Assembly (NCBI GenBank): GCA_036488085.1
Contig: DASXHZ010000089.1
Span: 75,025 to 139,024 of the forward strand
Origin: DASXHZ01 sp036488085
Lineage (GTDB): Bacteria > Acidobacteriota > Thermoanaerobaculia > Gp7-AA8
Length of the DNA stretch: 64,000 nucleotides
Direction of reading: 5' to 3'
The notes beneath the pieces were generated by a model that was not told the DNA's origin, ran no database searches, and worked only from the letters and a program-made list of their open reading frames with translations. Made by a program: the position numbers and the translations under genes. Each line of letters opens with the position of its first letter. Position 1 is the first letter of the stretch. Below are positions 31,818 through 41,159 of this stretch, piece by piece.

Positions 31818-33179
31818 TCATGCCGGCCCCTCCGTGAATCTTTCATCGGGAAATACTTCGACGCGGCGGATGTGTCGCCGGACGCGCCTCACGACATCCC
31901 GGTCGGCGGAGCGTCCCTTCACGGTTTCGCGAAGGTAGTCGAGCGCGGTCGCGGCGCTCGGACCGACGCCGGCTTTGAGGAAGAGACTGGCGAGTGAGAG
32001 CGCGATCGGTTCCGCTTCCCGCCACTTCTTCTCATCTACCAGCTCGCCGAGAAGCTCGAGCTTCACAAAGGCGGCATCCATCGGCATCCCAAGCTCCTCG
32101 AATTCCTCCGCTGCCGCTCTGAATTCACGGACGGCATGCGTCCGTTGTCCCTGGGCCAGCGCAAGGGTCGCCCCGCACCAACGTCCCCGCGTGACCTCCG
32201 AGGCGAGGCCGAGCTCGCGGAACTTCCGCATGGCACGTCCCAGCCAGAGACCGGCTTCGAAAGTGTCGCCGCGCCTGAGATCGCAGACGACGAGATTCAT
32301 CCACAGATCGGCCAGGCGTCGATAGTCGCGCCGCGCTTCGATGGTCTTCCGGAGAGCTAGGAACATCTCACGTGCGCGATCGAGCTCGCCCCACTCCAGG
32401 GTGATGCAGGCTTTGAGAATGTCGCAATTCACGACTCCCGCGCGATCATGCTGCGCCTCGAAGAGGCTTCGGGCGCCGTGAACCGCACGATAGGCTTCCA
32501 CCCACCGCTCCATCTTGAAGAGCACCGCCGCGCGGCAGTAACGCGCGTATGCGAGTTCACGCCGGCAATACCGCGCAGCGGCGAGTTCGCGCTCCGACCG
32601 TTCAAGAGCTCGAAGCGCGTCTTCGTATCTGCCGGTCATCCGGAGCGCATTCGCGCGGCCCTTCTCGGCGAGACCGCGGAGCGAATGCGCAAGCGCCGCT
32701 GGTAATCGAGCGAGACGTTCCACGGTTTCGCTCGCGAACCCGAACAAGGCCTCGGCACGTCGAGGGTTCCGATCCAAGAGAAGCAAGCCGGCATCGAGGA
32801 GCTCGCGGATCATCGCTTCGCTCGCATTCGAAACGTGCAGCAGCACGAGCGACCGCTCGAACTCGAGATCGGTCATAGCTCCCAGAATGTCAGCCGGCTT
32901 CTCTTCTTTGCCCGATTTTCGTCTGTCGCGGCGAGCTGATGGCGCTGGTAGAAGGGAGGCCAGCCTCAGCACCTGTCGCGGCTCGAAAAGAGTCTCGCGC
33001 TCGACGGTTTCGCCCCTTATTTTCTCGAAAGCTTGGACGACGGCGTCTTCCGATCTCGCTGAGGTGAGGTGCCCATCACGCATGAGCGCAAGATGCTGAC
33101 GGCTGTATCCTGCCCGCCGCGCCACATCGCTCGGCTTCACCTTCCCGCTCCGGATTGCATATTCGAGCCGTGTCCTCAT
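31818..33179 (-). CDS. HTH-TPR regulatory protein
   Basis: A 453-residue protein. The N-terminus (MRTRLEYAIRSGKVKPSDVA then RRAGYSRQHLALMRDGHL) is a Cro/XRE-like helix-turn-helix. After a basic linker (SARRDRRKSGKEEKPAD), residues about 115-430 are TPR-like helix pairs (GRANALRMTGRYEDALRALE, RAAVLFKMERWVEAYRAVHG, LWMNLVVCDLRRGDTFEAGL). This layout resembles peptide-pheromone (RRNPP) regulators, where TPRs bind a signal and gate the HTH. It starts inside the stop of the 69-residue ORF (ATGA overlap) and ends at the sigma gene, forming one regulatory operon. Confidence 0.8.
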   Translation of the reverse strand: MRTRLEYAIRSGKVKPSDVARRAGYSRQHLALMRDGHLTSARSEDAVVQAFEKIRGETVERETLFEPRQVLRLASLLPAPSARRDRRKSGKEEKPADILGAMTDLEFERSLVLLHVSNASEAMIRELLDAGLLLLDRNPRRAEALFGFASETVERLARLPAALAHSLRGLAEKGRANALRMTGRYEDALRALERSERELAAARYCRRELAYARYCRAAVLFKMERWVEAYRAVHGARSLFEAQHDRAGVVNCDILKACITLEWGELDRAREMFLALRKTIEARRDYRRLADLWMNLVVCDLRRGDTFEAGLWLGRAMRKFRELGLASEVTRGRWCGATLALAQGQRTHAVREFRAAAEEFEELGMPMDAAFVKLELLGELVDEKKWREAEPIALSLASLFLKAGVGPSAATALDYLRETVKGRSADRDVVRRVRRHIRRVEVFPDERFTEGPA

Positions 33180-33385
33180 GAGACAGCTCTTTCATTCCAC
33201 ATTGCCCGCATGCGCTCGATCACCCGGACGGCAGCGCGCGGATTGCGTTCGCCTTCTCGCCACCGCTCGTGATCGCGGTAACCCGCGAGAAACGATGCTC
33301 TATCCTGCGGGCCGAAGAGAGCCGACAAGTCCCGATAATCGAGGAGCGCGTACGTCACCGTGTCCGCAGCGGAATCGGACCTCAC
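33176..33385 (-). CDS. Small unknown protein preceding the HTH-TPR gene
   Basis: A 69-residue frame, SDSAADTVTYALLDYRDLSA then LFGPQDRASFLAGYRDHERW and a basic arginine-rich C-terminus. Its stop overlaps the start of the HTH-TPR gene by four bases, which supports it being translated. It has no known motif or signal peptide, and no strong ribosome site is seen. It might be a partner or signal for the TPR protein, but that is only inference from position. Confidence 0.5.
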   Translation of the reverse strand: MRSDSAADTVTYALLDYRDLSALFGPQDRASFLAGYRDHERWREGERNPRAAVRVIERMRAMWNERAVS

Positions 33386-33911
33386 ATAGAAGGAGTGACC
33401 GAAAGTCGCCTCTCCCTACCACCTACCTCCACCTGTCACAAATGTGACTACTCGGGCTTTTGATTGACAAGGTGCGACGAGGATGCTTTCCTGCCGCCCT
33501 CCATCATGCAGCATGTCGGACATCTGATGGCTGGCCGGGCCACGACCCTGTTGCCGAATGCCGCGGGCTCTCACACTCGCGATGGAGCCACGACCGCGCT
33601 CCGAGGACGTCGGAACGACTACACCTCGTCTCCGGGCGACAGCCTCCGCGCCAGCCGCCACCAATCCTCGCAACCTTCCGAAGTTGCGTCTTGGCTAATC
33701 GCCACATTGCCGGTACCCTCCGCCGCCAATTTCGCGGAAGCGAGCAAGCGCCACCGAAGAGGGCTACGAACGACCGCTGCGTCAGAAGGAATGCTGCGAT
33801 CGAGAAGCAAGCAATCTCACCATTCAGGTCAAATGACAGTAGTGCTCGTTTCCACGTATCATTCTCGGCATCCAGTTTCTCGGCCCCACTTTTTTGCGAC
33901 TAAGGATCGTT
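33386..33911. other. Intergenic region with a GTCACA-AA-TGTGAC inverted repeat
   Basis: These 526 bases lie between divergent transcription units. At 33435-33448 a perfect 6-bp inverted repeat (GTCACA, 2-base spacer, TGTGAC) lies 50 bases upstream of the 69-residue ORF. It is a plausible operator for the HTH-TPR protein. The rest shows only short non-conserved ORFs on both strands, lower in coding character than the neighbours. AAGGA at 33902 is the ribosome site for the next gene. Confidence 0.5.
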
Positions 33912-34826
33912 ATGCGAATACGCACTCTGACCCGCGTCTTCTTACTCTCCACGCTCCTCATCATCCGGGGGGCATCGGGCGCCACGTCCGATGACCAGAT
34001 CGTCGCATCGTTTTATCCAGACTCGCTCCTGAATGACCCCGGGCTGAAGGGCGCCTTTCCCAAGGAACAACTGCATACCTTCCTTCGCGCCGATCTCGAC
34101 GGCACCGGTTCGGGAGATTACATCGTTGCCGCCTACTACAACGGCGGACACGATGCGCTGCGGGTTCTCCGGATGGCGCCTACCGGAGCCTCCGTTGCGG
34201 CCGACTTCAATCCGGGATACATCGGCGGTGCTCTGGCCTCCCTTTCGATCGCCGATCTCGACGGCGACGGTAAACCTGAAATCATAATGTCAATACCGGG
34301 AGGGCGTTACACGCAGGATTGGCTATTCAAATGGACGGTCGGGGCCATCAAACTCTTCGGTCCCCTCGAGTCGGACGGCGCGGGTCGGCCCCACACGACG
34401 CTCTTTGGCCTCAATTTGCTCGACATCGATGGCGACGGGATACCCGAACTGCTCACGCCAGACGCCGACCGTTCGCGAATGGCAGTACAAGAACTGGTGA
34501 ACGGCAAGTACGTCACGCGGCCTCCTCTCGTGTTCTACTATCGCCTGACGCGCGGAACCGGGCTTCCCGATGCTCTCGACACGGGAGTTACCGTCACCCC
34601 GGGCAATTACACCCTAACCATCGTCAACGGAGATTCCCACGGCCTCAACCGTTCAACCGCCGCTTACCTCGAAGTCAACGGCGTGGTCATCTTCGCGGAG
34701 AGCGCGTTCAAGAAAGCCGAACGGGTGTTGAGCGCAACCGTGGCCCTTCATGAGACGAATGAGCTGTACCTCGAGCTCCGCAGCGCCCCCGGTAGCGAAG
34801 TCACGATCGCTATAACGAAACAATAG
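33912..34826 (+). CDS. Exported FG-GAP/VCBS-repeat protein
   Basis: A 304-residue protein with a signal peptide (RIRTLTRVFLLSTLLIIRGA). Calcium-binding FG-GAP-like loops appear three times: RADLDGTGSGDYIVAAYYNG, IADLDGDGKPEIIMSIPGG and LLDIDGDGIPELLTPD. The C-terminal part (about 200-304) is a beta-sandwich (GVTVTPGNYTLTIVNGD, LYLELRSAPGSEVTIAIT). The start is put at ATG 33912 because AAGGA lies eight bases upstream; a TTG at 33894 would only add six residues. It lies 14 bases before the giant Ig-repeat gene and is probably co-transcribed. A surface or secreted adhesion-type role is likely but unproven. Confidence 0.8.
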   Translation: MRIRTLTRVFLLSTLLIIRGASGATSDDQIVASFYPDSLLNDPGLKGAFPKEQLHTFLRADLDGTGSGDYIVAAYYNGGHDALRVLRMAPTGASVAADFNPGYIGGALASLSIADLDGDGKPEIIMSIPGGRYTQDWLFKWTVGAIKLFGPLESDGAGRPHTTLFGLNLLDIDGDGIPELLTPDADRSRMAVQELVNGKYVTRPPLVFYYRLTRGTGLPDALDTGVTVTPGNYTLTIVNGDSHGLNRSTAAYLEVNGVVIFAESAFKKAERVLSATVALHETNELYLELRSAPGSEVTIAITKQ

Positions 34827-34840
34827 AGGCCTGTTCGAAG

Positions 34841-37800
34841 ATGAAAGCTCGTCAAACGTTGGCGCTCGCTCTATTCCTCTGCGTACCCGCGCTCCATATC
34901 GTCGCCGAATCGCATACGGTGACATTTGATGACCTTGCCATTACGCCGGTTGATGCGCCGCAGAAGATCACCATATCACCGATCACCTTCAACGGCGGAA
35001 ACGTTGAGTCACTCCTATACAACCATGTTCCGCTCTCGTATCCCTGGAATTCACACGTCTATTGGACCCATAACGACAATGGTATTGCCCAGATCATTCC
35101 CGGCCTGACTTACACATCGTCGCTTCGAATCTCATTCTCTCGTCGTGCCTCGCACATCGAATTCACTCTAGGCAATTTCCTTCCGTCGTTTTTCGCAGCC
35201 GGACCACTTTACACCTCGGGTACAAAGACTACGAATTACCGGACCGTGCGCTTCGTGTTGATTGACGACCATGGGAATTCACAGGTGGAGTCGCTGACCG
35301 GCTACGACCCCTATAATGTACCGACTCCCGGCCAAACACAGCAAATATCCTTCAAGTTTGACAATGTAAAGACTCTGACGATCACGCCTAGCGCGCTCGA
35401 CTCCCCTTCTCTGCTTTGGGAGTACGCGATCGACAACGTGACCTTTGACGCGCGCGATGACCAACGTTTCGCGATCACGCTTCAAGGTGAGACCAAACCG
35501 AGTTGGACCCTTGTGGCGGATGATTCGAAAGCCACTCTCCCTCTAGGCGCCAGATTCGATTTCTCTTACGAGGAACGGCAGCCGGACAACACTTGGCTCG
35601 CCGTTTCCTCGGGCTTCGACGTTTCACCGGAAACAGTCGATCCGCCCCTTCCCGCGACTCTCAACGACGCCGTAGCTTTTAACGAGCCGCTATTCCCTCA
35701 AACAGTGCTCTTCCCTTTTGACGCAACACAGAACGCCGCTACCAAAACATTTCAGGTCGTGCATAAGGGTGACGCTACTGTCACTCTGACGCCCGAGGAT
35801 GCAACGACCGCAGACGATCCGATTCGGTTGAGCGTAACCGTCTCCGACCCATCAACGCTTGGGATCGCACAAGCCGCCCTGCCTTATCATCCCGGTGCAG
35901 TCAACAATACGTCGCTGGACGCCGCCTTCGTGAGACGGGCGCACTGGTCCGGAATCCCACCGCAATACCTCAAGGCTCAGAGCGATCAGGAAACAGGCGA
36001 TACCAACCTTACGTTGTTTTCGCCGTTCGCCTTCCGCTACGAGCCGATCACGAAGGACTTCTGTACTCTCCAGGATCACTACCAGGATCAGTGCAGTGCG
36101 ACGGCACCTCACCTGTTCGTCTCGGGTACCCTTCCCCAGCAATTGCCTCGTAACGCTCCTGAGCATTACAGCGATTTTGGGCTCCCAAGCGGCTTCCGTC
36201 TCTGTCCCGGCTCTTCGACATGTTTGGCAGACGTCGATGACTTTATCGCACCGCATCGCAAGGGATATCTATACTGCGACAACGGTCACCCGACACTTGT
36301 GCCGGCAAACGGACTTTACCCGACGGCGCGTCAGTATTTGAGCGCTAACCCCCGCGAAGGATGGGTCGGAGATCCCACACCCCAGCCGCTGTGCGGATCC
36401 GTCATCACTCCGACGTCAGGACGATCTCGCGCCGTCCGGAGCGTGCAGGACGTGATGACCTTTACAGCCCAGACCGCTCTAGCGTCGAGCTATGGGCTGC
36501 TTCAGGTAATTCCAATGGATGTCATGGGCTCGCCCTTTTTCTGGACTGGCTACCACACCTTGAAGAATCCTTCATTGTTCTTTGATACAGCAGCGAACAT
36601 CGGAAGGGGCTATGAAGCTGACAATACAGGCGATCTCCGGGCTGGAGCTTCGTCTTTAAAGTTCGGCGTGATGAGGGACGTGCGTCTCTATCATGTCGTT
36701 CAAGGCGGTGTTGCCGACGACCCACTTGACTTCTCAACGCCGCAGGAGTTCGACGATCAACTCCGAATCACATTTAATCTCTACCCCGGAGGCGATTCGC
36801 TATACGGCCCTAGGGTTCTCGCAAGAACTACGCAGTACTTACCGCAGAAGGCGACCCCGACGGTGTTTTCGACAACCTGTTCGCCACCGCAGGTGAGCGC
36901 CGCGGCTACCTCGCTCGCGATCCAAACGGGATCAGTCGCGACGCTGAGTGTGGATGTCTCGAACGTGACGTCGGCCGTGTACGACTGGTATCTCGACACC
37001 ACATCGGGTTCACAACGGATCAGCGGAAGCGGCGCGAGCGACAACATCGCTGTTCAACCCCTTGCGACAAGTCAGTATCACGCAACTGTCACGACGGAGT
37101 GCGGATCAACCAATTCGCCACCGATCACGGTGGTCGTGACTCCCGCTTGTGCGCCACTAATAACCACGCCGCCGTCCGCGAGCGTGACAGGAACGACGGC
37201 CACGCTGTCTGTCGGCGCGAGCGGCTCAGGCAATACGTACGGCTGGTTCATCGACAGTAACGATACGGCGGTTGCCGGCTTTTCGGTGCCGCCGGTAATC
37301 GCCGCGGGGGCGAGCACAACGGTGCCCCTAACGGACGCGCCTGTTGTTTATCGCGCTATCGTCTCGAATAGCTGCGGATTCGTCACCAGCGAATCCGTGC
37401 TCGTGCCGTCGCTAAGCGGCTCATCGTGCGTGCCCATCTCGATCATCGGTCCGCCAACCGACATTTCCGTCGTTGTCGGGTCCGCCGCTCCGCTCTCCGT
37501 CGCTGCGAGCGGCACTTCTCCATATACCTATCAGTGGTACGCCGGTTCCTCGGGCGATGTCTCTTCGCCGGTGCCTGGCGCAAATAGCTCAACGATCGCG
37601 CCTATTTCAGCAACGACTACGTCCTATTGGGTGAGAGTGTCAAATAGCTGCAGCAGAACCGACTCGACAGCCGCGGTGGTTACCGTATCAGGTACATGCC
37701 AGCCGGTCTCGATCTCAAGCCAGAGTTCATCGCAGCAGATTCAAGCGGGAGACCCCGTTTCACTCACGGTTTCGGTCGCTGGAACTTCGCCGGTTTCGTA

Positions 37801-40147
37801 CCAGTGGTATGGCGGCTCTGCTGGCGACACCACCCAACCGATCGCGGGCGCAAATTCCACGGTTTACATACCGACACCTCAAACAACATCCGCCTATTGG
37901 GTGCGCACCACAAATCTGTGCGGGCAGGCTGACAGCGGTACGATTGCTGTTAGCGTCTCGACCTGTGCCCGACCGTCCATCACGACACAACCACTCTCCG
38001 ACACGATTGTCACCGACAGCACGACGACTGTAAGGGTCGCCGCTACGGGGCAGCTGCCGCTCTCCTATCAGTGGTACCTCGGCCAGGCAGGCGACGGGTC
38101 CCACCCGATCGATGGCGCTACCGGCACGTCACTCAGCGTAACACCGTCTGCCACGACTCCATATTGGGTGCAGGTTACAAACCCTTGCGGTTCGACAAAC
38201 TCGCGAACGGCAACGTTGACCACGACCACAGCCTGCATCGCACCGACGCTTGTCTTTGACATCAACTCGACAACGATCGTTTCGGGCAAATCGGGGACGT
38301 TGCGGGCGACTGCATTAGGAACTGATCCGCTGACCTATCAGTGGTACGTCGGCTCCTCGGGCGACACTTCGACGCCGGTGTCGGGATCGAACGGTTCGAC
38401 TCTCGCCGTATCGCCAACAGAAACGACGTCGTATTGGGTGCGGGTGACGAACCCCTGCGGGTCGGCCGACAGTCCAACTGGAACGATAACCGTTGTGTCA
38501 TGTGAGCCCGCCGAGATATCCTCGCAACCGACATCGATAACGATCACGCAGGGTTCCCAGGGTTTCCTCTCCGTCGAGGCATCAGGAACAGACACGATTA
38601 CCGCTCAGTGGTTCATCGGCGTGAGCGGGGACGAGTCCCAACCCACAAACCTCACGGCATTCACGATTCCGGTCAGCCCGTCGGAAACAACTTCTTATTG
38701 GGCTCTGGTTTCGAATGCGTGCGGCACCGCAATCAGTGCAGCTGCGACCGTGGTAGTCCTTCCCGCGTGCTCTCCGGCGACAATCGAGGGAAATCCCTCG
38801 TCGGCCCAACTTACGAGCGGGTCGCCAACAACGCTCAGCGTCGTTGCTTCAGGCACCTCTCCGATTGCGTATCAGTGGTTCCTTGGCGCATCCGGTGACG
38901 AGAGCACGCCGATTTCCGGCGCGACAGCTTCGACGGTCACCGTTACACCCACATCGACTGCCGATTACTGGGTTGAAGTCACGAACGCCTGCGGCATCGC
39001 GGCGAGTTATACCGCGACGGTAACGGTCCTGCCGCCTTGCACTCCACCGCAGATCCTCACGGGACCTGTGACCCAGACGATTGAACAGGGAGATTCCGTC
39101 CAGCTTTCCGTTGACGCTATAGGCAGCGCGCCGCTTGCCTATTCTTGGTTTGCCGGCGACGTCCCCGATACCGCTCAACCGGTGGGCAGCGGCTCGACCG
39201 TCATTTTGACTCCATCCGCGACGACTTCCTACTGGGTGAGAATCTCGAATGCTTGCGGAGTGATCGACAGTAACGCAGCTGCCGTGACGGTCGCCCTCAG
39301 TTGCATTCCGCCAACCGTATCGATCACGTCCTCAGCAATCACGATCAATCTTGGTGATAACGTATCTCTGTCTGCAACGCCGTCGGGTACCGCACCGTTC
39401 ACATTCGACTGGTATCGCGGCGCGCCATCCGACATCTCGGAGCCTCTCGGCGACGGGCGATCGCTGACTTTCACGCCGACGGTATCCTCAACTTATTGGG
39501 TGCGCGCGACAAATTCCTGCGGCACCTCAGATAGCTCGGGCGTTGCGATCGCCGTCGTTCAGCCTTGCGATCTCCCCGCAATCTCGCTCGAACCGGGATC
39601 TCAGACAGTCGTGAACGGCGGCTCCGTTAGGTTGTCTGTCGAAGCTTCAGGCACCACGCCGCTCTCCTATCAGTGGTACGAGAACGGTACCCCCTTCGCG
39701 GGCGCTACTGACACTACCCTTACCGTAACTCCGATCGAGACCACGAACTATTTTGTCAGAATCACGAACCCATGCGGCCACACAGACTCTGACGTAGCGA
39801 CCATAGCGGTGGCCACGTGCAACGGATGCGGGCCTGGGGGCGGACCGCAGCAGGTCGCCGGCACGCTTTTGTCTCCCCCTGCTCATTTGACTGCTGTCTC
39901 GCGTACCCGGGCGACGATTGATGTCTCTTGGGCGACGGCAACGCCGGTGAACGGTCCAGTCTTCTATCAGCTCTGGAGGGCCGGAGGGTCCGGTCCATTC
40001 AAGCCAGTTGCGACGACGTCATCAGTTACTCGCCATGACCAGGGGCTCTTGAAGGGCCACACCTATCGATACTTCGTCATTGCTACTGATTCAAGCGGGT
40101 CCCGAGTGTCTGGACCTTCAAACATCGCTACGGCTACTGCATATTAG
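34841..40147 (+). CDS. Giant exported protein: N-terminal beta-sandwich, transglycosylase-like middle, about 13 Ig-like repeats, FN3 end
   Basis: A 1768-residue protein. A signal peptide (ALALFLCVPALHIVAES) precedes a beta-sandwich (about 25-200) like those of anchored surface proteins. Residues about 365-650 look like a lysozyme/lytic-transglycosylase-type domain: KAQSDQETGDTNLTLFSPFA, then ASSYGLLQVIPMDVMG, then NPSLFFDTAANIGRGY (candidate catalytic Glu in QETG). From about 680 to 1660 come tandem Ig-like units of about 85 residues, each with SYQWYxG-x-SGD, TTSYWVRVTNxCG and a C-terminal VTV strand. A fibronectin type III domain (about 1675-1768) ends the protein. Low codon divergence between units suggests recent duplications. 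Likely a cell-surface adhesin or wall-remodelling protein. Confidence 0.85.
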   Translation: MKARQTLALALFLCVPALHIVAESHTVTFDDLAITPVDAPQKITISPITFNGGNVESLLYNHVPLSYPWNSHVYWTHNDNGIAQIIPGLTYTSSLRISFSRRASHIEFTLGNFLPSFFAAGPLYTSGTKTTNYRTVRFVLIDDHGNSQVESLTGYDPYNVPTPGQTQQISFKFDNVKTLTITPSALDSPSLLWEYAIDNVTFDARDDQRFAITLQGETKPSWTLVADDSKATLPLGARFDFSYEERQPDNTWLAVSSGFDVSPETVDPPLPATLNDAVAFNEPLFPQTVLFPFDATQNAATKTFQVVHKGDATVTLTPEDATTADDPIRLSVTVSDPSTLGIAQAALPYHPGAVNNTSLDAAFVRRAHWSGIPPQYLKAQSDQETGDTNLTLFSPFAFRYEPITKDFCTLQDHYQDQCSATAPHLFVSGTLPQQLPRNAPEHYSDFGLPSGFRLCPGSSTCLADVDDFIAPHRKGYLYCDNGHPTLVPANGLYPTARQYLSANPREGWVGDPTPQPLCGSVITPTSGRSRAVRSVQDVMTFTAQTALASSYGLLQVIPMDVMGSPFFWTGYHTLKNPSLFFDTAANIGRGYEADNTGDLRAGASSLKFGVMRDVRLYHVVQGGVADDPLDFSTPQEFDDQLRITFNLYPGGDSLYGPRVLARTTQYLPQKATPTVFSTTCSPPQVSAAATSLAIQTGSVATLSVDVSNVTSAVYDWYLDTTSGSQRISGSGASDNIAVQPLATSQYHATVTTECGSTNSPPITVVVTPACAPLITTPPSASVTGTTATLSVGASGSGNTYGWFIDSNDTAVAGFSVPPVIAAGASTTVPLTDAPVVYRAIVSNSCGFVTSESVLVPSLSGSSCVPISIIGPPTDISVVVGSAAPLSVAASGTSPYTYQWYAGSSGDVSSPVPGANSSTIAPISATTTSYWVRVSNSCSRTDSTAAVVTVSGTCQPVSISSQSSSQQIQAGDPVSLTVSVAGTSPVSYQWYGGSAGDTTQPIAGANSTVYIPTPQTTSAYWVRTTNLCGQADSGTIAVSVSTCARPSITTQPLSDTIVTDSTTTVRVAATGQLPLSYQWYLGQAGDGSHPIDGATGTSLSVTPSATTPYWVQVTNPCGSTNSRTATLTTTTACIAPTLVFDINSTTIVSGKSGTLRATALGTDPLTYQWYVGSSGDTSTPVSGSNGSTLAVSPTETTSYWVRVTNPCGSADSPTGTITVVSCEPAEISSQPTSITITQGSQGFLSVEASGTDTITAQWFIGVSGDESQPTNLTAFTIPVSPSETTSYWALVSNACGTAISAAATVVVLPACSPATIEGNPSSAQLTSGSPTTLSVVASGTSPIAYQWFLGASGDESTPISGATASTVTVTPTSTADYWVEVTNACGIAASYTATVTVLPPCTPPQILTGPVTQTIEQGDSVQLSVDAIGSAPLAYSWFAGDVPDTAQPVGSGSTVILTPSATTSYWVRISNACGVIDSNAAAVTVALSCIPPTVSITSSAITINLGDNVSLSATPSGTAPFTFDWYRGAPSDISEPLGDGRSLTFTPTVSSTYWVRATNSCGTSDSSGVAIAVVQPCDLPAISLEPGSQTVVNGGSVRLSVEASGTTPLSYQWYENGTPFAGATDTTLTVTPIETTNYFVRITNPCGHTDSDVATIAVATCNGCGPGGGPQQVAGTLLSPPAHLTAVSRTRATIDVSWATATPVNGPVFYQLWRAGGSGPFKPVATTSSVTRHDQGLLKGHTYRYFVIATDSSGSRVSGPSNIATATAY

Positions 40148-40261
40148 GGCTGACGGCGGCGGTCTGCCGTGCCGCCGCCAACCTCTCACTCAAGAAGGAA
40201 CGCTCGAAGCGGCGGCGCGGGGCAAGAGGGGAGGGCCGTCACGAGTGACTGGACGAAGCAG

Positions 40262-40308
40262 TGACGCCAACATCACCACGGATCTTCGGAACGGGCACGT
40301 TGGCGTCA
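40262..40308. repeat. Inverted repeat TGACGCCAAC ... GTTGGCGTCA
   Basis: Two perfect 10-base arms (40262-40271 and 40299-40308) with a 27-base spacer, in the non-coding stretch (40148-40394) between the giant Ig-repeat gene and the Rhs relic. A related GTTGGCGCGGCC occurs after the relic at about 40874. It may be an operator, a hairpin, or an edge of an inserted segment. Confidence 0.5.
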
Positions 40309-40394
40309 GCCGTCCTCATCCGTGTGTGCGTGGTACGCGCTTTTCCCTAGCTCGAGCAGCACTATCCTTTGCTTAAGGGGTCGAACGTGCGACG

Positions 40395-40871
40395 GTGGCG
40401 ACACCGCAGGAAGTCTACCGTGTCGCACAGGCCGCCCAGATTGTAAAAATCTACCCGCATATTGGTTCGCATCGCTCCTTCCGCGTGAGGACAGCATCCC
40501 GTTTCATGCCGTTCGGTCTTGCGGCCGGACTATATGACGCCGACACTGGTTTCACGAGATTCGGCGTCCGCGATTACGATGCGAAGACAGGCCGCTGGAC
40601 GGCAAAGGATGCCTTGTTCTTTGGCTCTGGTGACACGAATCTCTATGGATACTCGCTCGCCGATCCGGTGACCTATGTTGATAGAGACGGGAACGTTCCG
40701 GTTCCGGTCATCACCGGTGGTATTGGCGCGGTCGGAGGGTTCATCGGATCAGTCGCCGGTCAGCTGACTGCAAATCACGGCACCGATTGCTTTAGCTGGA
40801 AAGATGTTTGGATCTCTACGGGTGTGGGTGCCGTGGCCGGCGCGCTCGCACCCTACACTGCGGCCACCTAA
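40395..40871 (+). pseudogene. C-terminal relic of an Rhs/YD-repeat protein
   Basis: The frame contains the Rhs core-associated signature: MPFGLAAGLYDADTGFTRFG, VRDYDAKTGRWTAKDALFFG and DTNLYGYSLADPVTYVDRDG. It then continues as a glycine-rich hydrophobic tip (VPVITGGIGAVGGFIGSVAG) of about 60 residues, as in polymorphic-toxin carriers. The several thousand bases that should encode the YD-repeat shell are missing, and the frame opens without a ribosome site. It is therefore a stranded 3' end. The tip domain is too short to assign a toxin activity. Confidence 0.7.
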
Positions 40872-41159
40872 TGTTGGCGCGGCCCTATCGGGCGCGGGAG
40901 CGTGACGTACTCGCCGGATGGCGGCGTCGTCACGGTCACGGATAAGCTGCATCGTCCGCGCGGACCTGCAGATCGAGCGCGACGTCGCCCGCATCGGCGA
41001 GGCAAAAGCAGCGAGCGAGCCTCTCTGCGTTTCATGATTGCTGTACCTCATCCGGTAGTGACGGCAACCGTGAGATCGTTTCAAGACCCACACAGGAGCA
41101 TCCAGGCAAGCGTTTTCATGGGGTAGGTATTAATGTTGGTGAGACCGTAGGAGGAGCCC
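40872..41159. other. Intergenic region upstream of the oxidase cluster
   Basis: These 288 bases hold no recognised gene. The promoter for the long co-directional block starting at 41160 must lie here, but I see no consensus -35/-10 pair. GTAGGAGGAGC just before 41160 is the ribosome site of the first gene. Confidence 0.45.

Noticed and set aside
31549..31821. N-terminal 91-residue extension of the ECF sigma factor
   Set aside because: The start would overlap the upstream stop neatly, but the added sequence has no sigma features and several internal hairpins; kept only as an alternative start.
33464..33994. A 176-codon forward frame before the FG-GAP gene
   Set aside because: It has no recognisable motif or ribosome site and ends antiphase inside the clear signal peptide of the next gene.
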